A stretch of 64,000 nt of DNA from Fidelibacterota bacterium 408169. Lineage in GTDB: Bacteria; Fidelibacterota; Marinisomatia; Marinisomatales; TCS55. Where the stretch lies: the NCBI GenBank assembly GCA_002256485.1, contig NNSG01000006.1, positions 62,001 through 126,000 of the forward strand, given 5' to 3'. Every line of letters begins with the position of its first letter. Position 1 is the stretch's first letter. Under the pieces are notes generated by a model. It worked only from the letters and a program-made list of their open reading frames with translations. It had not been told where the DNA came from and did not search any database. The translations under genes and the position numbers were made by a program. Positions 54,016-62,822 of this stretch are shown piece by piece.

Positions 54016-54949
54016 ACTACAACGAACCATAAAAGAAGCATCTTCATGTACAGGCGTTGGTTTACATACAGGTGTAGAAAGTAAGATAACATTTAAACCA
54101 GCACCAGAAAACTACGGTATACGATTTAAACGAACGGATATTAAGGGCAGTCCAGCAATTAAAGCTGATATCGATCACGTAGTTGATATTTCTCGTGGAA
54201 CAACTATTGAGCAAAATGGCGTTCGTATTCATACAGTAGAACATGCATTAGCAGCAGTTTCCGGATTACGAATAGATAATATTCTGATCGAGTTAACCAG
54301 CAAAGAAACACCTGTGATGGATGGAAGTGCCAAAGATTTTGTTGATGCATTACAATCGTCTGGCCAGATTACTCAAGATAAAAATCGCAGAGTCTTGCCA
54401 ATCAGGAATGCAGTAACCTATTCCGACACAGTAAAAGAAATTGATATACATGTTATTCCATCAAATCGTTTTCGTGTAACATTCATGGTAGATTATCCAT
54501 TGCCGCAATTGGGAACACAATATGAAGCGATTTATAATATGGAAGAAGATTTTGCAAAAGAAGTCGCCCCAGCAAGAACATTTTGTTTTATGAGTGAAGT
54601 GGAAATGTTAAAGGAACAAGGATTGATCAAAGGCGGTACATTAGAAAATGCTGTGGTGATTATTGATAAGGAAATAGTCCCTGATGAAATTGATCATTTG
54701 CGAGCACTGTTCAACATCGAAGAAACAATTATTTCTGGCGCAAATGGAATCTTGAATGGTAAAATTTTACGTTATAAAAATGAGCCTGTCCGTCATAAAA
54801 CACTTGATTTGATTGGCGATTTAGCACTGTTGGGCGTCCCAATTAAAGGACATGTTACCGCTGCCAGAAGTGGGCATGCCAGCAACGTAGAATTCGTTAA
54901 AATGATTCGCCAAGAATACGCTAATTATTTTAAAGAAAACAAAATTTAA
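53996..54949 (+). CDS. lpxC: UDP-3-O-acyl-N-acetylglucosamine deacetylase
   Basis: Zinc deacetylase at the committed step of lipid A synthesis. 317 residues. Motifs: QRTIKEASSCTGVGLHTGVESKITFKPAP, zinc ligand in HTVEHALAAVSGLRIDN, MDGSAKDFVDAL, the second zinc site HKTLDLIGDLALLG, and the catalytic His in AARSGHASNVEF. It is a stand-alone LpxC, not the LpxC-FabZ fusion common in Bacteroidetes; fabZ follows as a separate gene after 20 nt. Confidence 0.97.
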   Translation: MLKTHHRLQRTIKEASSCTGVGLHTGVESKITFKPAPENYGIRFKRTDIKGSPAIKADIDHVVDISRGTTIEQNGVRIHTVEHALAAVSGLRIDNILIELTSKETPVMDGSAKDFVDALQSSGQITQDKNRRVLPIRNAVTYSDTVKEIDIHVIPSNRFRVTFMVDYPLPQLGTQYEAIYNMEEDFAKEVAPARTFCFMSEVEMLKEQGLIKGGTLENAVVIIDKEIVPDEIDHLRALFNIEETIISGANGILNGKILRYKNEPVRHKTLDLIGDLALLGVPIKGHVTAARSGHASNVEFVKMIRQEYANYFKENKI

Positions 54950-54969
54950 ATTTTAAACAGAGAGCTAAA

Positions 54970-55410
54970 ATGTTGTATATAGAAGAAATTATGAAACTCC
55001 TGCCACACCGTTATCCATTTATTTTGATAGATAGAATAATTGAAATTGAACCTGCAAAGAGTTGCACGGCAATAAAAAATGTGACCATTAACGAACCCTA
55101 TTTCCATGGACATTTTCCAGATCAACCTGTAATGCCTGGAGTACTAATTCTAGAATCTATGGCCCAAGCCGGTGCGTTTCTTACGCTGAATTCAGTTGAA
55201 AATCCCATGTGTAAAAACATGTTCTTTTCAGCCGTTGAAAAAGCCAAGTTTCGTAAACCAATTATTCCGGGTGATCAGGTTAGGATAGAAATGGAATTGT
55301 TAAAAATTCGGATGAATGCAGTTAAACTTCGTGGTATTGCCTATGTGGATGATAAAATCGTTACCGAAGCCATAATTATGGCAAATATAGTTGATCGCGC
55401 TGGAGCGTAA
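54970..55410 (+). CDS. fabZ: 3-hydroxyacyl-ACP dehydratase FabZ
   Basis: Dehydrates 3-hydroxyacyl-ACP in fatty acid elongation and competes with LpxA for the hydroxyacyl pool. The 146 residues have the hot-dog fold signature: EEIMKLLPHRYPFILIDRI, the catalytic NEPYFHGHFPDQPVMPGVLILESMAQAGAFL, and KAKFRKPIIPGDQVRIEME. The stop codon overlaps the probable ATT start region of lpxA, implying tight coupling. Confidence 0.97.
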   Translation: MLYIEEIMKLLPHRYPFILIDRIIEIEPAKSCTAIKNVTINEPYFHGHFPDQPVMPGVLILESMAQAGAFLTLNSVENPMCKNMFFSAVEKAKFRKPIIPGDQVRIEMELLKIRMNAVKLRGIAYVDDKIVTEAIIMANIVDRAGA

Positions 55411-55412
55411 TT

Positions 55413-56186
55413 ATTTCAACACTTATCCATCCTGCTGCTCTTGTATCGAAGGGAGCAAAACTAGGAAACAATGTTTCGGTGGGCCCTTTTTCCGTAGTTG
55501 AAAGCAATGTAACAATCGGCGATGATTCCAGCATTGGAAATAATACAACGGTTAAAGCAGGGACGACGATTGGCAAAAATACCCACATTTTTCATAATTG
55601 TTCCATAGGAGAAATACCTCAAGATCTAAAATTTGGCGGCGAAGAAACCACAACCTCGATTGGCGACTATGTTACTATTCGAGAATCAGTCACCATTAAT
55701 CGAGGAACATCTGCCAGAGGATGTACAGAAATAGGCAATAATGTTTTATTAATGGCCTGTACTCATGTGGCTCATGATTGTGTTCTTGGTCATAATGTGA
55801 TTATGGCCAACTTAACCACCTTGGGAGGACATGTAGAGCTGGGGAATTGGGTCTCTTTGGGAGGTGGTGTCCTTGTGCATCAATTTTCTAAAGTCGGGGA
55901 CCATGTTTTTATTGGTGGAGGCTTTCGTATAGTACAAGATGTCCCGCCTTTCATTCTTGGTGCAGGAGAGCCACTACAATATAGTGGGATAAACCAGATT
56001 GGTTTACGCCGTCGGGGATTTAATGGAAATGCCAGAAAATTAATTAAGGAAACGTATAAATTGTATTTCAGATCAGGCTTAAACCGAAAAGAAGCCCTTG
56101 AAAAAATCAAAACAGATCTAGAACAAACAGATGAAATAACTTCAATCATAAATTTTATAGAATCCAGTGATCGTGGCATAATTTGA
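55413..56186 (+). CDS. lpxA: UDP-N-acetylglucosamine acyltransferase LpxA, probable ATT start
   Basis: First step of lipid A synthesis. The ORF track starts at the GTG 55479, but the same frame continues upstream with a perfect LpxA N-terminus (ISTLIHPAALVSKGAKLGNNVSVGPFS) and no ATG, GTG or TTG before the stop at 55392. An ATT at 55413 (or 55410) with GGAG at 55402-55405, 7 bases upstream, is the best start, giving 257 residues, the family length. The beta helix includes NCSIGEIPQDLKFGGE, TIRESVTINRGT and the catalytic His in MACTHVAHDCVLG; the C-terminal helical domain ends EITSIINFIESSDRG. Confidence 0.93.
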   Translation: MSTLIHPAALVSKGAKLGNNVSVGPFSVVESNVTIGDDSSIGNNTTVKAGTTIGKNTHIFHNCSIGEIPQDLKFGGEETTTSIGDYVTIRESVTINRGTSARGCTEIGNNVLLMACTHVAHDCVLGHNVIMANLTTLGGHVELGNWVSLGGGVLVHQFSKVGDHVFIGGGFRIVQDVPPFILGAGEPLQYSGINQIGLRRRGFNGNARKLIKETYKLYFRSGLNRKEALEKIKTDLEQTDEITSIINFIESSDRGII

Positions 56187-56902
56187 AATGGTACAAACAG
56201 AGTATGATTTTTCGTTTATTAATATATTGTCTAATTTTTACTTCTTTTTTAACAAGTCAGTGGATATCGTTTGATTTGTCAAAGGCAGATGCTGCAACAT
56301 TTGATAAACAAGTTGAACCAGCTATAGTGTCATCTGTATTAACCGGCGGTCGTTCGACCCTGTTAAATTTGACTCCAAACCAGCGGCTAGGGATTGCGGT
56401 TTCCATACCAATTGGGTGGGATATTGCAAAGACTTCTTATCAATTAAATCCCTTTATACATCCATTCATGGTTGAAGGACAGTTTTTAATCACAAAAAAT
56501 CTAGTGTTAAAAGGGAAAATGAATATGTTTTCTAATGGTGAAGAATCTGTTCAAGTTGCTGGATACGGTTGTAATTATTTTGCAAATTCATGGTCCTCAA
56601 GTGTTTCAATAGGGTGGCTGGAAGGGCCAAAACATTTACGTATACGATTCGTTGATACAGCTATTACTATGAAGAAGTCATTACTTAACATGCCCGTATT
56701 TTTTGGTGCTGGTTTTAATAAATATAGAGGAAATATTCTTGGATTAAATAGTGATGATTTCCCCGGGTCAATAGAAAACACAATTTCGTATTTAATTGCA
56801 GGTACTGAACTTCAATTCGCTGGTATAGATATTGAATTACAAACCCAAATTCATTTTGAATTCGTTCAATTTAACGTTACGATTTTCCGTTTATTTTTCT
56901 AA
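56183..56902 (+). CDS. Hypothetical exported beta-rich protein
   Basis: 239 residues from a TTG overlapping the lpxA stop; the ATG at 56204 (MIFRLLIYCLIFTSFLTSQ, 232 residues) is an equally good start. A signal peptide is clear. The mature part is beta-strand-like (LNLTPNQRLGIAVSIPIGWD, FMVEGQFLITKNLVLKGKMN, SSSVSIGWLEGPKHLRI) and ends FVQFNVTIFRLFF, with a terminal Phe, suggesting a small outer-membrane barrel. I do not recognise the family. Its place between lpxA and dxr in the envelope operon suggests a role at the outer membrane. It meets dxr with a one-base overlap. Confidence 0.75.
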   Translation: MKWYKQSMIFRLLIYCLIFTSFLTSQWISFDLSKADAATFDKQVEPAIVSSVLTGGRSTLLNLTPNQRLGIAVSIPIGWDIAKTSYQLNPFIHPFMVEGQFLITKNLVLKGKMNMFSNGEESVQVAGYGCNYFANSWSSSVSIGWLEGPKHLRIRFVDTAITMKKSLLNMPVFFGAGFNKYRGNILGLNSDDFPGSIENTISYLIAGTELQFAGIDIELQTQIHFEFVQFNVTIFRLFF

Positions 56903-58047
56903 TGACAATAAAATTATCCATACTTGGTTCAACAGGATCTATTGGGGAAAACACATTACGTGTAGCAGATAATCTTGGTCAGAAATTTGATATTACCTAT
57001 TTAACTGCGAATAGAAATTCAGATAAATTGATTGCACAAGCGAAAAAATATACACCTAAAGCTGTTGCAATAATTGATGAAGAAGCAGGTAAAAAAGTAT
57101 CATCTGCACTACAGGATAACATTGAAGTATTAATCGGTAGAGAAGGATTATTAGAATTGGCCAGCCGAGATGATGTTGATATTGTAATGAACGGTTTGGT
57201 GGGTAGTGCCGGGATGGAGCCAACATTAAGATCGATTGAAGCAGGCGTAAATGTTGCCTTAAGTAACAAAGAAAGTCTGGTGATGGCCGGTTCAATTATA
57301 GAAACAGCCAAAAAGAAATCCGGGGCGGAACTATTTCCTGTTGATAGTGAACATTCAGCGATTTGGCAATGTTTGGCAGGTGAAGAAATTGGGGATGTGA
57401 GGAAAATAATTCTAACAGGCAGTGGAGGCCCTTTCAGAACAAGAGATATTAGTTCATTTATAGATATAAAACCGGAAGAAGCTTTAAATCACCCCAACTG
57501 GGATATGGGCAAAAAAATTACTATTGATTCTGCCACCATGATGAACAAGGGCTTGGAAGTTATAGAAACAAAGTGGCTCTTCGGTTTGAAAACTGATAAA
57601 ATTGATATTGTTATTCATCCCCAATCAATCATTCATTCAATGGTTGAATTTGTTGACAAATCAGTCAAGGCACAATTAGGCGTACCGGATATGAAAGTCC
57701 CTATACAATATGCCCTGACGTATCCCCGTCGCTGCTCCGCAAATTGGGAGAAGTTGGATCTGATAAAATCCAGGCAACTTACTTTTGAAGAACCGGATCT
57801 GGAAAAATTCCCCTGTATTAAATTGGCATATGAAGCTCTTTCTGCCGGAGGTTCAACACCTGCTGTATTAAATGTTGCTAACGAACAAGCAGTGTATCGC
57901 TTTTTAGATAGTGAAATAAAATTTACTGAAATACCGGCAATAATAGAAAAAGCCTGTGCTAATCATCATTACATTTCTGAACCAACTTTAGAAGACTTAC
58001 TCGCATTGGAACTCTGGACAACCAATTTTGTTAATTCATATAATTAA
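56902..58047 (+). CDS. dxr: 1-deoxy-D-xylulose 5-phosphate reductoisomerase
   Basis: Second step of the MEP pathway, making MEP with NADPH. 381 residues. The N-terminal LSILGSTGSIGENTLRV binds NADPH; ALSNKESLVMAGSII, LFPVDSEHSAIWQCL (metal-binding Asp/Glu), TGSGGPFRTRD, HPNWDMGKKITIDSATMMNKGLEVIE and HPQSIIHSMVEFVD are all conserved. With ispD, ispF and ispE at 8.4-10.4 kb and uppS upstream, much of isoprenoid synthesis is encoded in this window. Confidence 0.97.
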   Translation: MTIKLSILGSTGSIGENTLRVADNLGQKFDITYLTANRNSDKLIAQAKKYTPKAVAIIDEEAGKKVSSALQDNIEVLIGREGLLELASRDDVDIVMNGLVGSAGMEPTLRSIEAGVNVALSNKESLVMAGSIIETAKKKSGAELFPVDSEHSAIWQCLAGEEIGDVRKIILTGSGGPFRTRDISSFIDIKPEEALNHPNWDMGKKITIDSATMMNKGLEVIETKWLFGLKTDKIDIVIHPQSIIHSMVEFVDKSVKAQLGVPDMKVPIQYALTYPRRCSANWEKLDLIKSRQLTFEEPDLEKFPCIKLAYEALSAGGSTPAVLNVANEQAVYRFLDSEIKFTEIPAIIEKACANHHYISEPTLEDLLALELWTTNFVNSYN

Positions 58048-58061
58048 AAGGTAAAAATTTA

Positions 58062-59234
58062 ATGACAACTCTTTGGGCAACAATCATTGTATTAGGTGTT
58101 CTTGTTACTGTTCACGAACTGGGACATTTTCTAGCAGCGCGCTCTGTGGGTGTACGTGTGGATAGGTTTTCAATAGGGTTTCCTCCTCGTCTGTTTACGT
58201 TTACTTCAGTTGACAGCGGTTGGTTATTCAGAATATTCTTTTATCATCGAAATGAGGAAAACAAATTTGTCTGGGGTCCTGTATTAGAAAAAATAATCGG
58301 CAATAAAAGTCGTAAAGGGAGCAATACTGAATATTGTTTGGCCATTATTCCCTTAGGTGGTTATGTAAAAATGGCTGGGACAATTGACGAAAGCCTTGAC
58401 GATAATATAAAACACGCGGATGATGAATTAATGAGCAAGACTTCCCTACAGCAAATTTGGGTCATGAGCGCCGGTGTAATCATGAACATCCTGCTGGCAT
58501 TTGTACTGTTTTCAGGTATCGCAAAATATATGGGTATTCCGGAATTAAGCGATGATCCTGTTATTGCTCAATTAGTGCCAGATATGCCGGCAATAACTGC
58601 AGGTTTGCAAGTCGGAGATCAAATTTTAGCAATAGATGGTGAATCAATAGAAACATGGACAGATATTTCAACACGTATCCACGAAAAACCAAATACGCCG
58701 ATAGAATTAAAAATTATGAGGGGTACTGACGAATTTGATATTGCCATAACAACAAAATATCAGGTAACAGTCATTGAGGGTCATATAGACACACTTGGGG
58801 CCATTGGAATTATCCAAAATTATAGTTATCGGCCCATTGGAATGGTTGAAGCGATTCAAGCAGGTTCGAATGCTACTGTAAATGGTTTTGGAATGATTGT
58901 TATATCATTGTCTATGCTGGTCAGAGGAGACGCGTCAATGAAAGATATCGGCGGGCCTATTATGATCGCTCAATTAGCCGGGGAAACAGCCAAGGCAGGG
59001 TGGACAGCTTTACTGACCTTCATGGCGTTGATCAGTTGTAATTTAGCTTTTATAAATATATTACCTATACCTGGCCTAGATGGCGGACATATCTTTATTA
59101 TACTTATCGAAGGAATAATACGCAGGAGATTGACAATTAAAACACGGATGGTTATCCAACAAATTGGAATGGCATTTTTATTGTTATTGATTGCCACAGT
59201 GATTGTTAATGATATCAGCCGTCTTTTCGGTTAA
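58062..59234 (+). CDS. rseP: Site-2 zinc metalloprotease RseP family
   Basis: Intramembrane protease that cleaves anti-sigma factors and remnant signal peptides. 390 residues. The active-site helix TVHELGHFLAARSVG has HELGH at 18-22; a single PDZ domain follows (about 170-235, AGLQVGDQILAIDGESIETW) rather than the two of E. coli RseP; the third zinc ligand is in NILPIPGLDGGHIF. About four membrane segments. It ends the plus-strand envelope operon and overlaps the convergent DUF3108 gene by 20 nt. Confidence 0.95.
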   Translation: MTTLWATIIVLGVLVTVHELGHFLAARSVGVRVDRFSIGFPPRLFTFTSVDSGWLFRIFFYHRNEENKFVWGPVLEKIIGNKSRKGSNTEYCLAIIPLGGYVKMAGTIDESLDDNIKHADDELMSKTSLQQIWVMSAGVIMNILLAFVLFSGIAKYMGIPELSDDPVIAQLVPDMPAITAGLQVGDQILAIDGESIETWTDISTRIHEKPNTPIELKIMRGTDEFDIAITTKYQVTVIEGHIDTLGAIGIIQNYSYRPIGMVEAIQAGSNATVNGFGMIVISLSMLVRGDASMKDIGGPIMIAQLAGETAKAGWTALLTFMALISCNLAFINILPIPGLDGGHIFIILIEGIIRRRLTIKTRMVIQQIGMAFLLLLIATVIVNDISRLFG

Positions 59235-59928
59235 CTATTTCCTTTAGTTTCAAATTCATGGACCCAAATTTCAGTTTTATCTGAATTTGAACAGGTAATC
59301 GTTTTTCATCATCACTGAACCAAATTTGCATATCACCCTCATTTTTAAATAGTGTTTTCCCTTGTCGAAACGGCTTTACAACAAGGCAATTGAATGTACC
59401 GGTTTGTGTTATAACAGTTTCTTTCCCTGTAACAGCTAATTTGAAAGGGGTTGTTTTTTTATTCTCGAAAGATGTGAATTCCAGTAATTGACCTACATTT
59501 AGAGGAATAGAACGTAAATAGTAAAAAAGGGAATATGGATCTCGTACCGGCTCTGCAATTTTTACAGTATCAGAATTAATAATTGCCAGTGAAGCATCAT
59601 AATGGATAATTGTGTGAATTTTCTTATGGTAATTACCTTCCCTCAAATTCTTTATTAATTGGTGAGTAAAAAGATCTGTTTCATCCAACCAAATATCAAC
59701 CTGGTCTCTCAATTTATATAAACGATCTAATGTGGGATTAGTACTTGCCTTAAATCTTGCATGAAATGTCCCTACACCGTTGATTGATTCATGACCAAGG
59801 ACTTCAAGTGAAGCTTGGCCCGAAGGAATAATATTGAACTTTGCTGAATAAATCAGTGTTTCACCTAATTGAAAAGGTAAATCCTGTCCATTTAATATTG
59901 CTATTAAAATAAATAAGAAAAATCGCAT
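59215..59928 (-). CDS. DUF3108 domain exported protein
   Basis: 237 residues with a signal peptide (RFFLFILIAILNGQ). The DUF3108 pattern is visible: FQLGETLIYSAKFNIIPSGQASLEV near the start, RDPYSLFYYLRSIPLNVGQ, and MQIWFSDDEKRLPVQIQIKLKFGSMNLKLKEI at the end. The family is periplasmic or outer-membrane associated and of unknown function. It is the downstream gene of a three-gene minus-strand group (acyltransferase, Sua5/YrdC, this). Confidence 0.88.
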   Translation of the reverse strand: MRFFLFILIAILNGQDLPFQLGETLIYSAKFNIIPSGQASLEVLGHESINGVGTFHARFKASTNPTLDRLYKLRDQVDIWLDETDLFTHQLIKNLREGNYHKKIHTIIHYDASLAIINSDTVKIAEPVRDPYSLFYYLRSIPLNVGQLLEFTSFENKKTTPFKLAVTGKETVITQTGTFNCLVVKPFRQGKTLFKNEGDMQIWFSDDEKRLPVQIQIKLKFGSMNLKLKEIVNRKDG

Positions 59929-59929
59929 T

Positions 59930-60502
59930 TCAATTTCTCAATTGAACCAGTTTGCCATGTTCGAGTTTATAAATACTTGACCCTTTATTTCCTTCTAAAT
60001 TTCCCCCATTTACAAATAGATCAATTTCATCTCCAAATTCTTCCAGAATTTTAGCGGGATCATTCAATGCTGGATGGTTGTGCCTGTTTACGCTTGTTGT
60101 TGTAATTGGATTTAAAGATTTTTTTGCCAATTGATTGCAGAATGTATTATTGGGTATTCTCACGCCCAGAGTTTGATTTTTACCCAGTATTTTATGACTG
60201 ACGATTCCCTTCCTAACAGGAATTATTATTGTTGATTGTTCTTTCAGATTTGCCTCAACCAATTTTATTTCATTATTAGAAAGATGACTCCAGTTTAATG
60301 CAGTATTACTATCCGGAGCCAAAACACTCATGGGCCCACTGCGTCTTTTAATTAGATTTAATTTGTCAATAGCGTCATCATTGTCAGCATCAACACCAAA
60401 ACCATAAATAGTATCTGTTGGATAAATAATGAGACCACCTTCTTCGATTACTTTTAATGCTGTAACAACTACATTTTTATTATGTACATCAATTTCGATC
60501 AT
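59930..60502 (-). CDS. L-threonylcarbamoyladenylate synthase (Sua5/YrdC/YciO family)
   Basis: A 190-residue protein of the YrdC domain family, which supplies threonylcarbamoyl-AMP for the t6A37 modification of ANN-decoding tRNAs. GGLIIYPTDTIYGFGVDADN at the N-terminus, LIKRRSGPMSVLAPDSN with the KRR active-site block, and LGVRIPNNTFCNQL and PITTTSVNRHNHPALNDP are typical. It lacks the C-terminal Sua5 domain, so it is YrdC/TsaC-like. It overlaps the acyltransferase gene by 4 nt. Confidence 0.92.
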   Translation of the reverse strand: MIEIDVHNKNVVVTALKVIEEGGLIIYPTDTIYGFGVDADNDDAIDKLNLIKRRSGPMSVLAPDSNTALNWSHLSNNEIKLVEANLKEQSTIIIPVRKGIVSHKILGKNQTLGVRIPNNTFCNQLAKKSLNPITTTSVNRHNHPALNDPAKILEEFGDEIDLFVNGGNLEGNKGSSIYKLEHGKLVQLRN

Positions 60503-61365
60503 GAAACTTGTGATGGTTTAGTTTTCCAGCGACGATGAAACCAGAAATACTGTTCAGGAAACTTTCTAACTTTTTCTTCTAGTAGTGTTGTAAATGCTTG
60601 TGTGATGGACTCTACTGTTTTTTCTCCTTCAGGGACGATAGGTTGGATATGAAGTTTATAAATCCCATTTCGTTTAACATGACATGTAATGAAAAACATA
60701 TCTGAATTTGTATGCAAATGGAATCGTGCAACACCCTTAGGCGTTGAAGACGGTATGTTGAAAAAGTTAACAAACACGCCTCGCTTTTTTGCGTCTTGAT
60801 CGCTGGCCAGAATTAAAATTTTATTTTCTTTCAAAACACGATACATATGTTTTAATGACGATTTACGGAAAATCATCTTCATGCCTGTATTTTCCCGGAA
60901 TTCCCTGAAGAAAATATCAGCACCCTTGTTTTTTTGTCTCAAGGCGACAGCAACACATGGATATCCTGAATATCCAAGCCATGTAGACATTATTTCCCAT
61001 TTGCTGAAATGACCTGTGGCTAAGATGGTACCTTTACCTCTTGCCAATGATCTGTCCAATAATTCCTGACCTACTATATCAAAATCTATCATTCTGTATG
61101 ATTTTGGGATTGATAAAAACTGTAAAAACGTTTGAGCGAAAAACGAGTACGTTTTTTTTAGGATCACCTGTCGACCACCAACGCTTTTTTCCGGAAAAGC
61201 ATTTGCAATATTTTTTAATGAATCTTTTTTCCGTAAACCGAGTAAATAGTATGCAAACCTTGCTAGTCTAACACCAAGTCTGTTCCTTTCACATTCCGAA
61301 AGACTCCGAAGCCAGCCGGAAAACAGCGTTAATGATGCATAGGATAATTTATGATGAAATCGCAT
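60499..61365 (-). CDS. Lipid A biosynthesis lauroyl acyltransferase (LpxL/HtrB family)
   Basis: 288 residues. The catalytic motif HFSKWEIMS (HX4E) follows GKGTILATG, and KGADIFFREFRENTGMKMIFRKSS, ILASDQDAKKRGVFVNFFN and FPEQYFWFHRRWKTKP at the C-terminus are the family blocks. It adds a secondary acyl chain to Kdo2-lipid A on the inner membrane, completing the lipid A set seen at 53-56 kb. It is divergent from nfeD, with about 95 bp between starts if nfeD begins at 61461. Confidence 0.92.
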   Translation of the reverse strand: MRFHHKLSYASLTLFSGWLRSLSECERNRLGVRLARFAYYLLGLRKKDSLKNIANAFPEKSVGGRQVILKKTYSFFAQTFLQFLSIPKSYRMIDFDIVGQELLDRSLARGKGTILATGHFSKWEIMSTWLGYSGYPCVAVALRQKNKGADIFFREFRENTGMKMIFRKSSLKHMYRVLKENKILILASDQDAKKRGVFVNFFNIPSSTPKGVARFHLHTNSDMFFITCHVKRNGIYKLHIQPIVPEGEKTVESITQAFTTLLEEKVRKFPEQYFWFHRRWKTKPSQVS

Positions 61366-61460
61366 TGATTAATAAAATGACCTTTATTGATGGTAAATCT
61401 ATAATAATTTCTATGATGACAGTATTGAAATTACCAATGAATTGGGGTAACATCATTCGA

Positions 61461-62804
61461 ATGAGAATACCCATTTTACTATCTTTATTTATTCAATTCC
61501 TTGCAGCGGAACCGATTGTCTTCCGAGTCCCGATTCAGGGGACGATTGATTTAGGGCTCCCTCCCTTTATTGAAAGAACTATCGCAGCAGCGGAAGAAGC
61601 AGATGCCGCAGCTATTATTTTCGATATAGATACGTTTGGCGGGCGAGTAGACGCTGCGACACAAATCAAGGATGCCATTCTTGATTCTGACGTTTTGACG
61701 GTTGCGTTTATAAATAGACGAGCTATTTCCGCAGGGGCATTAATATCTTTATCGTGCGAAAAAATTTATATGACTGGTGGCGGTACAATTGGAGCTGCGA
61801 CAGCTGTGGATATGCAGGGCAAAAAAGCATCAGAAAAAGTAATCAGCTATATGCGAGAAGAAATGGCTTCTACAGCTGAAAACAGAAATCGTAATACAAA
61901 GATTGCTACTGGAATGGTAGATGAAGAATTATCATTTACACATTTAATTATTGATGGCGATTCTGTAGAAGTGACTGACTTGGAAGGGCGAAAAGAAGGG
62001 AAGCTGATTACGCTAACAACTGAAAAAGCATTGAAGTACAAAATAGCGGATGGCGAAACAGAAACATTTGATGATGTTTTATCTAAACTGGGAATATCCA
62101 ATGCTTCAATTCGAGCATCAAAAGAAAACTGGTCAGAAAATTTTGTCCGCTTTTTAACTAACCCTGTGGTAGCTTCCTTGTTAACAACGTTTGGGTTTCT
62201 AGGAATTTTATTTGAATTACAAAGCCCTGGCTGGGGGATCCCCGGTACGTTTGGTGCAGTATGCCTGGCTTTATCTTTGGGCGCCTCCTATATTGTGCGC
62301 CTTGCCACGATGACCGATTTACTGATTGTTTTTGTTGGTGTTGCGCTGTTACTTGTGGAAGTCCTCTTAATCCCTGGTTTTGGAATAGCCGGTATATCAG
62401 GTATTGGTATTTTATTGTGGGGATTGTACGAATTACTCTTGCCTGATGTACCCGTGGGTCAGGAAATTCAATCCATGGCATTTACGGGACTTACCATAGG
62501 TATTATTGGTGGAATCATCGGACTAGTTTTATTGTTTAAGCTAATGACCAAAACAGAATTCTGGCAAAAATTGACTTCTCCTGCAGTTCAGAAAAAAAAT
62601 GAAGGCTATAATTCCTCAATTGGTTTGGAAGATTTGATTGGACAACAAGGTGCGGCGGATACAGATTTGCGTCCATCCGGGTGGGTAACTATAGGTGATC
62701 AGCGAATTTTTGTAGTAACGGAAGGATCGTATATCGATCAAAATGATAGTGTAATAATACTATCTGTGGATGGGAATAGAGTTGTTGTTAGAAAAATTAA
62801 ATAA
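61461..62804 (+). CDS. nfeD: NfeD family membrane-bound ClpP-class serine protease
   Basis: The track ORF begins at 61332 inside the divergent acyltransferase gene; the ATG at 61461 opens a proper signal peptide (RIPILLSLFIQFLAAEP), giving 447 residues. The N-terminal ClpP-like domain has IDTFGGRVDAATQIKDAI and the Ser candidate in RRAISAGALISLSCEKIYM; then four or five membrane helices (about 240-370) and a C-terminal OB-fold NfeD domain (LIGQQGAADTDLRPSGWVTIGDQRI). Long-form NfeD is typically paired with a flotillin or stomatin, as here. Confidence 0.93.
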   Translation: MRIPILLSLFIQFLAAEPIVFRVPIQGTIDLGLPPFIERTIAAAEEADAAAIIFDIDTFGGRVDAATQIKDAILDSDVLTVAFINRRAISAGALISLSCEKIYMTGGGTIGAATAVDMQGKKASEKVISYMREEMASTAENRNRNTKIATGMVDEELSFTHLIIDGDSVEVTDLEGRKEGKLITLTTEKALKYKIADGETETFDDVLSKLGISNASIRASKENWSENFVRFLTNPVVASLLTTFGFLGILFELQSPGWGIPGTFGAVCLALSLGASYIVRLATMTDLLIVFVGVALLLVEVLLIPGFGIAGISGIGILLWGLYELLLPDVPVGQEIQSMAFTGLTIGIIGGIIGLVLLFKLMTKTEFWQKLTSPAVQKKNEGYNSSIGLEDLIGQQGAADTDLRPSGWVTIGDQRIFVVTEGSYIDQNDSVIILSVDGNRVVVRKIK

Positions 62805-62822
62805 ATATAAAGGGAATTAATT

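Noticed and set aside
61332-61460. Upstream extension of nfeD in the ORF track
   Set aside because: Would overlap the divergent acyltransferase gene and bury the signal peptide; ATG 61461 gives a proper secretory N-terminus.
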